Origin: an uncultured Clostridia bacterium
GTDB lineage: Bacteria > Bacillota > Clostridia > Oscillospirales > Acutalibacteraceae
Direction of reading: 5' to 3'
Length of the DNA: 9,439 nt
NCBI GenBank assembly: GCA_946628455.1
Contig: CAMOWP010000066.1
Location: 1-9,439 of the forward strand
A model generated the notes under the pieces. That model saw only the letters and a program-made list of their open reading frames with translations, did not search any database and had not been told where the DNA came from. Positions 1 to 6,444 of the stretch are shown here, piece by piece (the first letter of the stretch is position 1; each line of letters opens with the position of its first letter). A program made the translations under genes and the position numbers.

Positions 1-1
1 T

Positions 2-535
2 CATCATAACGTAGGGGGAATAGTTGGCGGCGCGATTTACGGAGTAATGATGATTTATCTTTACACAATCTCAAGCGTTTATCACGGGCTGATTCCCGAG
101 AAGCCGAAAAAGGTTATGCAGGTGCTTGACCACTGCTCAATTTACGCACTGATTCTGGGGACCTACGTTCCGATTCTTTTAACGGGAGTAAGGGAGTTTA
201 ATAAGATAATATTTATTATTGCAAGCGCGCTCGTTATTATCGGCGCGGCAATCTGCGTTCCCTTTACCGCTATTGACCACAAGAGATACGCAAAAATCTC
301 AATGACGGGATATTTCACAATCGGCTGGGCGGCGCTACTGCTGCTCTATCCTTTATATAAGGTCTACGGCTGGGAGATGATACTCTGGGTTTTCCTCGGC
401 GGGGTTGCGTACACAGTCGGCATAATCTTTTACGCAAAGGGCGTTCACAAAAGATATATGCATACCGTTTTCCATCTGTTTATTTTACTGGGAAGCGTTT
501 TGCAGTTCGTCGCAATAATTAAATACTGTATGTAA
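2..535 (+). CDS. hlyIII: Hemolysin III / PAQR-type integral membrane protein, 5' end missing
   Basis: Partial gene: the open frame enters from the left edge, and 177 codons are visible before the TAA stop. Family members are usually about 210-220 residues, so roughly 40 N-terminal residues are missing. The chain is almost wholly hydrophobic, with several membrane helices. The visible family marks are Ser-Ser-x-Tyr-His in the first third (His at visible residue 28), followed by Leu-Asp-His-Cys-Ser-Ile-Tyr-Ala, and a C-terminal His-x-x-x-His (MHTVFH) in the last helix. In PAQR proteins these Ser/His/Asp residues form a metal (zinc) site within the membrane. The family name comes from a Bacillus cereus hemolysin, but most bacterial members have roles in membrane lipid homeostasis rather than proven toxicity, so no virulence role is inferred. 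The gene converges with nrdG and shares its terminator. An internal ATG at 47 lies inside the conserved region and is not the true start. Confidence 0.87.
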   Translation, partial: HHNVGGIVGGAIYGVMMIYLYTISSVYHGLIPEKPKKVMQVLDHCSIYALILGTYVPILLTGVREFNKIIFIIASALVIIGAAICVPFTAIDHKRYAKISMTGYFTIGWAALLLLYPLYKVYGWEMILWVFLGGVAYTVGIIFYAKGVHKRYMHTVFHLFILLGSVLQFVAIIKYCM

Positions 536-536
536 G

Positions 537-564
537 AAAAAAGCGATTCGTCTGAATCGCTTTT
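537..564. terminator. Bidirectional rho-independent terminator between hlyIII and nrdG
   Basis: A 7-bp GC-containing stem, GCGATTC (543-549) with GAATCGC (554-560), has a GTCT loop. It is flanked by six A on the left and four T on the right. Read on + it is a stem followed by TTTT just after the hlyIII stop. Read on - it is a stem followed by TTTTTT, about 50 bases past the nrdG stop. It therefore serves both convergent units. Confidence 0.85.
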
Positions 565-615
565 CTGTTTGATGTTTATGCGGGATGTCGCGGACGCCGT
601 CTCTTACAGATTATA

Positions 616-1140
616 TTAATCGAGATATAATACTATATCTCCTGAATCAAGTGTTTTCTTAACGTCTATAACTCTCTGATTTGACGAGCCGCGGAACTTA
701 AGCACAATGCTGTGCAGCTCCTCAACGTAGCGCCCGTCAACGAGAACGTCAATATTCCTCAGCAGCTTTTCGGAAATATCGGTATACGCCCTGCTCTTTT
801 CCTTTCCGAGGATTTGCTCCAGCGTAAAGCCGCTGTAGCACCAGACGTCCTTTTTGGGATATCTTTCGTGGAATTCCTCGAGAAGCGCAAGCAGCCCCGC
901 CTGGTTTTCAGGCTCAAACGGCTCGCCGCCGAGAAGCGACAGCCCGTTAATCCAGCTCGGCTCAACAGATTTTAGGATTTCTTCCTTTATCTCACCGTCA
1001 AACGGCTTGCCGTAGGCAAAATCCCAGGTAACCTCATTAAAGCAGTTTTTGCAATGGTGGCGGCAGCCTGAAACAAACAGCGAGGTACGCACCCCTATTC
1101 CGTTTGCAATGTCATTATATTTTATCTCTGCATAGTTCAT
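616..1140 (-). CDS. nrdG: Anaerobic ribonucleotide reductase activating protein (radical SAM)
   Basis: This is the activase that reductively cleaves S-adenosylmethionine at a [4Fe-4S] cluster and makes the glycyl radical on NrdD; it acts in the cytosol. Counting from the ATG at 1140, the protein has 174 residues. Its radical-SAM motif Cys-x3-Cys-x2-Cys (CRHHCKNC) lies at Cys26, Cys30 and Cys33, the same numbering as in E. coli NrdG. It is followed by Phe-Asn and then the SAM-binding GGEPF motif near residue 70. A TTG four codons upstream (1152) is in frame, but it has no ribosome binding site, whereas the ATG has GAGAG five bases before it. The gene lies 61 bases downstream of nrdD on the same strand, in the usual nrdD-nrdG order, and is presumably co-transcribed with it. 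The function is secure; only the start was ambiguous. Confidence 0.95.
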   Translation of the reverse strand: MNYAEIKYNDIANGIGVRTSLFVSGCRHHCKNCFNEVTWDFAYGKPFDGEIKEEILKSVEPSWINGLSLLGGEPFEPENQAGLLALLEEFHERYPKKDVWCYSGFTLEQILGKEKSRAYTDISEKLLRNIDVLVDGRYVEELHSIVLKFRGSSNQRVIDVKKTLDSGDIVLYLD

Positions 1141-1145
1141 AATAT

Positions 1146-1150
1146 CTCTC
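1146..1150 (-). promoter_or_regulatory. Ribosome binding site that fixes the nrdG start
   Basis: On the - strand GAGAG ends five bases before the ATG at 1140. It overlaps the codons that follow the alternative TTG start at 1152, and that TTG has only AT-rich sequence before it. This favours the ATG. Confidence 0.6.
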
Positions 1151-1156
1151 AATTAT

Positions 1157-1184
1157 AACGGGACGGCACAATGACCGTCCCGTT
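1157..1184 (-). other. Intercistronic 10-bp hairpin between nrdD and nrdG
   Basis: A perfect inverted repeat AACGGGACGG (1157-1166) / CCGTCCCGTT (1175-1184) with an 8-base loop lies in the short nrdD-nrdG gap. On the - strand it is followed by ATAATTGAGAG rather than a T run, so it is a poor terminator in the direction of transcription. It is more likely an mRNA processing or stability element, or a partial attenuator that lowers nrdG relative to nrdD. The structure is directly visible; the role is inferred. Confidence 0.7.
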
Positions 1185-1201
1185 CGTTATTTATATTTTA
1201 A

Positions 1202-3406
1202 TTATAAGTGAAGAACTCTTTCCCTGATTTCCTGAGTTCTGCCCTGGTTCCAGTACTGTGTACCGATATAGCCGCAGGTTCTTCTTGCAACGTTCATCTT
1301 GTCCTGGTCCTCATTGCCGCAGTTCGGGCAGTGCCAGATAAGCTTGCCGTGCTCGTCCTCAATAATCTGGATTTCTCCGTCATATCCGCAAACCTGGCAG
1401 TAATCGCTCTTTGTGTTGAGCTCGGCGTACATAATGTTATCATAGATAAATCTCATAACATTGAGTACGGCAGGGATGTTGTCCTGCATATTGGGAACCT
1501 CAACGTAGCTGATTGCGCCGCCCGGGGAAAGAGCCTGGAATTCTGATTCGAACTTAAGCTTTGTGAACGCGTCAATCTCTTCTGTTACGTGAACGTGGTA
1601 AGAGTTTGTGATGTAGTTCTTATCGGTTACACCCTTGATGATGCCAAAACGCTTCTGAAGGCACTTAGCAAACTTATATGTTGTGCTCTCAAGCGGTGTG
1701 CCGTAAATTGAGTAGTCAATATTTTCAGCAGCCTTCCACTCAGCGCAGGCAGCGTTCATCTTCTTCATAACTGAAAGAGCGAAATCCTTGCCGCCGTTTT
1801 CGTCTGTGTGAGACTTGCCTGTCATATATCTTGTGCACTCATAAAGACCTGCATAGCCGAGTGAAATTGTTGAATAGCCGTTGTAGAGAAGCTTGTCAAT
1901 AGGCTCGCCCTTCTTGAGTCTTGCGAGTGCACCGTACTGCCAGAGAATCGGAGCAGCGTCTGAAAGAGTGCCCTTTAATCTGTTGTGGCGGCACTGGAGA
2001 GCTCTGTGGCAAAGCTCAAGTCTGTCCTCAAAAATCTTCCAGAACTTGTTCATATCTCCGCCTGATGAGCAAGCGATATCAACGAGGTTAAGAGTTACAA
2101 CGCCCTGATTGAAGCGTCCGTAATACTTATGCTTACCCTCAACATAGTTGCCTGCGTTTGCAACGTTGCCAACCTTGCCCGTATCTGTGAAACGGTCAGG
2201 AGTAAGGAATGAACGGCAACCCATACAGGTGTAAACGTCGCCCTTGAGCTCAAGCATAACCTTTTCGCTGATATAATCAGGCACCATTCTCTTAGCAGTG
2301 CACTTTGCAGCGAGCTCTGTAAGGTAGAAATACTCTGAGCCCTCGTTTATGTTATCCTCTTCAAGAACATAGATAAGCTTCGGGAATGCGGGAGTAATCC
2401 AGACTCCGCTCTCGTTCTTAACACCCTGAATTCTCTGCTGAAGAGTTTCCTCAATAATCATTGCGAGGTCCTTCTTCTCCTGCTCGTTATTAGCCTCGTT
2501 AAGATACATATAAACCGTAACGAAAGGAGCCTGTCCGTTAGTTGTAAGAAGAGTTACAACCTGATACTGAATAGTCTGAACGCCGCGGCGAACCTCATCA
2601 CGGAGCCTCTTTTCAGTAATGTCGTTAATCTTTTCCTCTGAAAGATTTACGTCGAATTCCTTTGATTCCTCAGCAACCTCCTTGCGGATTCTCTCGCGGC
2701 TTATCTGAACGAAGGGAGCAAGGTGAGTAAGAGAAATTGACTGGCCGCCGTACTGGTTTGAAGCTACCTGAGCAATAATCTGAGTTGCGATGTTGCAGGC
2801 TGTTGAGAAGCTGTGCGGCTTTTCAATCATAGTGTCGCTGATAACAGTTCCGTTCTGGAGCATATCCTCAAGGTTTACAAGGTCGCAGTTATGCATATGC
2901 TGTGCAAAATAGTCCGCATCGTGGAAATGGATAATGCCTGCGTCATGCGCCTCAACGATATCCTGAGGAAGAAGAATTCTCTTTGTGATATCCTTTGAAA
3001 CCTCGCCTGCCATATAGTCACGCTGAACGGAGTTAACAGTCGGATTCTTGTTTGAGTTCTCCTGCTTAACCTCCTCGTTATTGCATTCAATAAGAGAAAG
3101 AATCTGGTTGTCGGTTGTGTTTGCCTTGCGGATAAGAGAACGTGTGTAACGGTATCTTACATAACGCTTTGCAACCTCGAAAGCGCCCTGAGCCATAATC
3201 TGGTCCTCAACGATATCCTGAATTTCCTCAACGGAAAGCGCTCTGTTGGCCTTTGAAATTTTGAATTCAACGTATTCTGCAATTTCGTTAATCTGAGAGT
3301 CTGTAAGCTCTTCCTTTTCGCTTGCCTTGTTGGCTTTTGTTACGGCTGTTATGATTTTTCCTAAATCAAATTCTGCTTCCGCGCCGTTTCTCTTGATAAT
3401 TCTCAT
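1202..3406 (-). CDS. nrdD: Anaerobic (class III) ribonucleoside-triphosphate reductase
   Basis: This enzyme reduces ribonucleoside triphosphates to deoxyribonucleotides under anaerobic conditions using a glycyl radical. The length, 734 residues, is normal for the family (E. coli about 712). An ATP-cone allosteric domain occupies about residues 2-95. The catalytic domain contains Cys174 in His-Asn-Cys-Asp-Leu-Val-Asn, comparable to the conserved Cys175 of E. coli, and a Cys394-Met-Gly-Cys397-Arg-Ser segment where the thiyl-radical cysteine is expected. The C-terminus has a zinc site of two Cys-x2-Cys pairs (Cys670/673 and Cys693/696), followed by the radical loop Arg-Thr-Cys-Gly-Tyr-Ile-Gly, with the radical on Gly712. 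No key residue is missing. The ATG at 3406 has an excellent AAAGGAGA site seven to eight bases upstream. The gene is first in an operon with nrdG. A near-consensus promoter and a NrdR-like box lie upstream. Confidence 0.97.
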   Translation of the reverse strand: MRIIKRNGAEAEFDLGKIITAVTKANKASEKEELTDSQINEIAEYVEFKISKANRALSVEEIQDIVEDQIMAQGAFEVAKRYVRYRYTRSLIRKANTTDNQILSLIECNNEEVKQENSNKNPTVNSVQRDYMAGEVSKDITKRILLPQDIVEAHDAGIIHFHDADYFAQHMHNCDLVNLEDMLQNGTVISDTMIEKPHSFSTACNIATQIIAQVASNQYGGQSISLTHLAPFVQISRERIRKEVAEESKEFDVNLSEEKINDITEKRLRDEVRRGVQTIQYQVVTLLTTNGQAPFVTVYMYLNEANNEQEKKDLAMIIEETLQQRIQGVKNESGVWITPAFPKLIYVLEEDNINEGSEYFYLTELAAKCTAKRMVPDYISEKVMLELKGDVYTCMGCRSFLTPDRFTDTGKVGNVANAGNYVEGKHKYYGRFNQGVVTLNLVDIACSSGGDMNKFWKIFEDRLELCHRALQCRHNRLKGTLSDAAPILWQYGALARLKKGEPIDKLLYNGYSTISLGYAGLYECTRYMTGKSHTDENGGKDFALSVMKKMNAACAEWKAAENIDYSIYGTPLESTTYKFAKCLQKRFGIIKGVTDKNYITNSYHVHVTEEIDAFTKLKFESEFQALSPGGAISYVEVPNMQDNIPAVLNVMRFIYDNIMYAELNTKSDYCQVCGYDGEIQIIEDEHGKLIWHCPNCGNEDQDKMNVARRTCGYIGTQYWNQGRTQEIRERVLHL

Positions 3407-3457
3407 GACTTTCTCCTTTATATTTTCCCTTTCATCATTACTTTTCGTATCAAAATG

Positions 3458-3473
3458 GTTACAAAAATGTAAC
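3458..3473. promoter_or_regulatory. Perfect inverted repeat GTTACA-N4-TGTAAC in the nrdD leader
   Basis: This 16-base perfect palindrome lies 52-67 bases upstream of the nrdD start, just downstream of the predicted transcription start (about 3489). It could be a roadblock-type operator. The half-site TGTAAC recurs at 3571-3576, and the related ATTACAAATTGTAAT lies at 3660-3674. I do not recognise the regulator with certainty. Confidence 0.5.
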
Positions 3474-3495
3474 AGCTAAATTAGCGACTGTATAC

Positions 3496-3524
3496 ATAAT
3501 ATCAAAGTGGTTGTGGTTTGTCAA
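3496..3524 (-). promoter_or_regulatory. Sigma-A-type promoter of the nrdDG operon
   Basis: Reading the - strand, a perfect -35 TTGACA (3524-3519) is followed after exactly 17 bases by TATTAT (3501-3496), which matches the -10 consensus at five of six bases. Transcription should start near 3489, giving a leader of about 83 bases. Confidence 0.75.
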
Positions 3525-3541
3525 TAGAAAAATCGAAAAAA

Positions 3542-3557
3542 ATACAAGATATTGTGC
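3542..3557 (-). promoter_or_regulatory. Candidate NrdR box upstream of nrdD
   Basis: On the - strand the sequence is GCACAATATCTTGTAT. Against the published NrdR-box consensus acaCwAtATaTwGtgt it matches 13 of 16 positions, including every strongly conserved (upper-case) one. NrdR is the Zn-finger/ATP-cone repressor of bacterial nrd genes. The centre lies about 60 bases upstream of the predicted transcription start. NrdR boxes usually come in pairs about three helical turns apart, and I could not find a good second copy, which lowers confidence. Confidence 0.5.
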
Positions 3558-3659
3558 TATTTTTGGAAACTGTAACTTTTTAATACGAAATGTAGTAAAG
3601 CGCAAAACTGCAAAAACCCCATAAATTCGGGATTTTCCGCATTTCTCAGGAAAGAAAAT

Positions 3660-3674
3660 ATTACAAATTGTAAT
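3660..3674. promoter_or_regulatory. 15-bp palindrome ATTACAA-A-TTGTAAT
   Basis: A perfect inverted repeat with a single central base lies in the middle of the divergent region, about 70 bases upstream of the ABC operon -35. It shares TTACA/TGTAA arms with the repeat at 3458-3473 but has a different spacer (3 rather than 4 between TTACA and TGTAA). It is a plausible operator of an unidentified regulator, but in AT-rich DNA a chance palindrome is possible. Confidence 0.35.
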
Positions 3675-3743
3675 TGCGGATATTTTTGATATTTAATTAA
3701 CAAGTTAAAAAATGTACAAAATTTTAATTTTTATACTATAAGT

Positions 3744-3771
3744 TTGACTTTTTTAATAAAAATGTTATATT
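3744..3771 (+). promoter_or_regulatory. Promoter of the ABC transporter-hypB operon, with extended -10
   Basis: TTGACT (3744-3749) is followed after 16 bases by TATATT (3766-3771), which is preceded by TG one base earlier (TGT-TATATT), an extended -10 element. Transcription should begin near 3778, so the 15-bp tandem repeat at 3792-3825 would lie in the leader. Confidence 0.65.
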
Positions 3772-3791
3772 AATATAAACAGAATTATAAA

Positions 3792-3825
3792 CATTATATT
3801 CCGTTTCATTATATTCCGTTTCATT
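3792..3825 (+). repeat. 15-bp tandem direct repeat in the ABC operon leader
   Basis: Two exact copies of CATTATATTCCGTTT stand head to tail (3792-3806 and 3807-3821), followed by the first four bases of a third (CATT, 3822-3825). They lie between the predicted transcription start and the translation start. They could be a tandem binding site for a regulator (direct repeats are typical of response regulators) or a slipped-strand duplication. The repeat is directly visible; the role is not known. Confidence 0.9.
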
Positions 3826-3834
3826 GCGGCAGAA

Positions 3835-6420
3835 ATGAGTGATATTATGCTTACACTGAAAAACATCCACAAAAAGTATTACACAAACGAATCAAGCGTT
3901 GAGGCGCTGAAGGACATTTCAATTTCCTTCAGGAAAAACGAATTCGTTTCGGTTTTAGGTCCTTCGGGCGGCGGCAAAACTACGCTTCTCAATATCATAG
4001 GCGGGCTTGACCACTATACGGAAGGCGACCTCATTATTGACGGGCGCTCAACCCACGCCTACGGCGACAGGGACTGGGATACCTACAGAAACCACAGAGT
4101 CGGTTTCGTTTTCCAGTCGTATAACCTTATTCCGCATCAGAACGTGCTTTCAAACGTTGAGCTTGCGCTTACCCTTTCAGGCGTTGGCAAGGCTGAGCGG
4201 CGCGAAAGGGCAATTAAGGCGCTTGAGTCGGTAGGTCTCGGTGACCAGATAAAGAAAAAGCCGTCGGAGATGTCGGGCGGCCAGATGCAGCGAGTTGCGA
4301 TTGCAAGAGCTCTTGTTAACGACCCCGATATTCTTCTTGCAGACGAGCCCACAGGCGCGCTTGACACCCAGACCTCTATTCAGGTTATGGATTTGCTCAA
4401 GGAGATTGCAAAAGACAGGCTTGTTATCATGGTAACTCACAACCCGGAGCTTGCAGAAAAATACTCAACGAGAATAGTAAAGCTCCGCGACGGCGAGATA
4501 ACGGGAGACAGCAACCCCTACGAGCCTGACGAAAATGAGGAGTTTAAGAAAGAAAACGAAAAAAGGCACTCTATGAGCTTTATTACAGCGCTTTCACTTT
4601 CGCTCAACAACCTTCTCACAAAGAAAACGAGAACAATTCTTACCTCCATTGCAGGCTCTATAGGAATTATCGGAATTGCGCTTATACTTTCGCTTTCAAC
4701 GGGAATAAACAATTACATTGAAGATATCCAGCACGACGCGATGGATTCCTTCCCCCTCACCGTTGACAAGCAGGCGTTTGACATTTCATCTCTTATGTCT
4801 AATATGCCCACTCAGACCATCAACAAGGATAAGAGCGGAAGAGAAGAGGGCAGAGTTTATTCAAACACCGCTATGGTTCAGCAGGCAAGCGCAATGAGCG
4901 GCAGCATGAAGCAAAACAGCGTTGAGAGCTTCAAGAAATATCTTGATAATCCGAATTCCGACATAAGGCAATACCTCGGCAAGAGTGGAGTTGTTTACTC
5001 CTACAACGCAGGCTTTGACATTTACACCTACGACACGGACGGCGTTCTGCTCAACACGGACGGAACTACCTTCGTTAACGACAACGCAGCTGCAAAGCTT
5101 ATGATGAATAACGATTTGTTCAGCGTTGACGATATGATGGACCTTGTTAACAATTCGGGAAGCATGGCGAATTTCGTAAACTGCTTCATTCAGCTTTCCT
5201 CAAAGCCTGACGGAACCGGTATTTCCGATTCCGTTACTACGCAGTATGACCTTGTTTACGGAAACTGGCCGAGCGAATACAACGAGGTTGTTCTTGCTCT
5301 TGACGCAAACGGCGAGGTTATGTCAAACTATCTTTATATGATGGGGCTTCTTCCGTCGGCACAGTACAACGAGATTGTTAAAAAGGTGCAGGCGGGCGAA
5401 AAGGTAACGGAAAAGGTTGAAAGCTGGAGCTATGAGGATATCTGCAAAAAGGAATTCTACGTTATTCCCGCGTGCGACCAGTATAAGAAAAACAAGGACG
5501 GCTATTACGATTACCTTGCAGCGAGTGAAAAGCAGGTTAAAAAGCTGACTCAGAAGGGCATAAAGCTTAAGATTTCGGGAATTATTCAGATTAAAAACGA
5601 TAACGTTGCTATTCCTACCATTCCCGCAGTCGGCTACACTAAGGCGCTCTCCGACTATGTTATCGATTACACCTCAAAGAGCAAAATTGTTGCAGACCAA
5701 ATGAAAAATAAGGATATCGACATCCTTTCAGGCAAAAGATTTGACGAGGCTCAGGGCAACCTCCTGGCAAAGCTTGTTCCCGCAATGGCGGCGCTTATGC
5801 CTGAAAAAACCTATGAGGGCAACCTTAAAAAGCTCGGCGTTGTTGACGAGGCTTCGCCGAATTCAATAGCAATTTATGCAGACTCCTTTGAGGATAAGGA
5901 AAGCATTATAAAGTGCATTGAAAAATATAACGAATCCGTTCCCGAGGAGGATAAAATTATTTACACCGATTATGTCGGAATGATTATGTCCTCCGTATCA
6001 AGCATAATCAAGGCGGTATCCTACGTTCTGATGGGCTTCGTCGGCGTTTCGCTTGTTGTATCCTCAATAATGATTGGAATTATAACCTATATCTCCGTTC
6101 TTGAGAGGCGCAAGGAAATCGGAATTTTAAGGGCTATCGGCGCCTCAAAGCACGATATTTCAAGCGTATTCAATGCAGAGACCTTTATAGTAGGCCTTGT
6201 TGCGGGACTCTTCGGAGTAGGCATAACGGGTGCGCTGCTGATTCCTATAAACGCGATACTGCATTACAAGCTGAGCTCTGTAATAGTAAGCGCGGCGTTC
6301 CCTACCAAGGGCGCAATAATTCTTGTTATACTCAGCGTTTGCCTGACTCTTATCGCAGGCCTTATCCCGGCAAAGATTGCATCGCGCAAAGACCCTGTTG
6401 AAGCGCTGAGAAGTGAATAA
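3835..6420 (+). CDS. MacB/FtsX-type ABC transporter, ATPase and permease fused
   Basis: One 861-residue chain carries a complete ATP-binding domain (about 5-230): Walker A GPSGGGKT (42-49), Q-loop Gln94, signature MSGGQ (146-150), Walker B ILLADE (166-171) and switch His202. One membrane helix follows at about 265-288, then a large extracytoplasmic domain (about 290-725), and three C-terminal helices (about 728-850). The chain ends with the family-typical Asp-Pro-Val-Glu-Ala-Leu-Arg. This is the type VII (MacB) topology, which drives export or mechanotransmission from the membrane face rather than import. The outer domain is larger than in E. coli MacB (648 residues in all). Firmicutes members are linked to export of peptides or antibiotics, or to resistance against them; the substrate here is unknown. 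The start is uncertain: ATG 3835 has little Shine-Dalgarno match, while ATG 3847 follows GAGTGA and gives the usual family N-terminus (Met-Leu-Thr-Leu-Lys-Asn-Ile). First gene of an operon with hypB. Confidence 0.92.
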   Translation: MSDIMLTLKNIHKKYYTNESSVEALKDISISFRKNEFVSVLGPSGGGKTTLLNIIGGLDHYTEGDLIIDGRSTHAYGDRDWDTYRNHRVGFVFQSYNLIPHQNVLSNVELALTLSGVGKAERRERAIKALESVGLGDQIKKKPSEMSGGQMQRVAIARALVNDPDILLADEPTGALDTQTSIQVMDLLKEIAKDRLVIMVTHNPELAEKYSTRIVKLRDGEITGDSNPYEPDENEEFKKENEKRHSMSFITALSLSLNNLLTKKTRTILTSIAGSIGIIGIALILSLSTGINNYIEDIQHDAMDSFPLTVDKQAFDISSLMSNMPTQTINKDKSGREEGRVYSNTAMVQQASAMSGSMKQNSVESFKKYLDNPNSDIRQYLGKSGVVYSYNAGFDIYTYDTDGVLLNTDGTTFVNDNAAAKLMMNNDLFSVDDMMDLVNNSGSMANFVNCFIQLSSKPDGTGISDSVTTQYDLVYGNWPSEYNEVVLALDANGEVMSNYLYMMGLLPSAQYNEIVKKVQAGEKVTEKVESWSYEDICKKEFYVIPACDQYKKNKDGYYDYLAASEKQVKKLTQKGIKLKISGIIQIKNDNVAIPTIPAVGYTKALSDYVIDYTSKSKIVADQMKNKDIDILSGKRFDEAQGNLLAKLVPAMAALMPEKTYEGNLKKLGVVDEASPNSIAIYADSFEDKESIIKCIEKYNESVPEEDKIIYTDYVGMIMSSVSSIIKAVSYVLMGFVGVSLVVSSIMIGIITYISVLERRKEIGILRAIGASKHDISSVFNAETFIVGLVAGLFGVGITGALLIPINAILHYKLSSVIVSAAFPTKGAIILVILSVCLTLIAGLIPAKIASRKDPVEALRSE

Positions 6421-6444
6421 AATATATTTAAAGGAATATAAAAA

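Larger units (their letters stand above)
3407..3834. other. Divergent intergenic region, nrdD to ABC transporter gene
   Basis: This 428-base, strongly AT-rich stretch holds no credible gene. It contains the nrdD promoter on -, the ABC operon promoter on +, a NrdR-box-like site, two TTACA/TGTAA inverted repeats and a 15-bp tandem repeat, all listed separately. Positions 3609-3641 also hold a weak, interrupted inverted repeat (TGC-AAAA-A-CCC pairing with GGG-A-TTTT-CC-GCA). It is too imperfect to call a terminator. I see no recognisable riboswitch core. Confidence 0.75.

Noticed and set aside
1208..1546. Open frame on + antisense to the end of nrdD
   Set aside because: It lies fully inside nrdD, has no ribosome binding site, and its product resembles no family. 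It is a shadow of nrdD codon use.
3407..3495. Riboswitch in the nrdD leader (cobalamin or similar)
   Set aside because: The leader is only about 83 bases, has no conserved riboswitch core that I can recognise, and holds only one short palindrome.
3573..3588. Second NrdR box one standard spacing from the first
   Set aside because: Neither the expected position at +31 nor the one at -31 from the first box resembles the consensus, so no paired operator is claimed.
3609..3641. Imperfect hairpin TGC-AAAAA-CCC...GGG-A-TTTT-CC-GCA
   Set aside because: Only three-to-four-base paired runs, broken by a mismatch and a CC bulge; too weak to call a terminator or RNA element.
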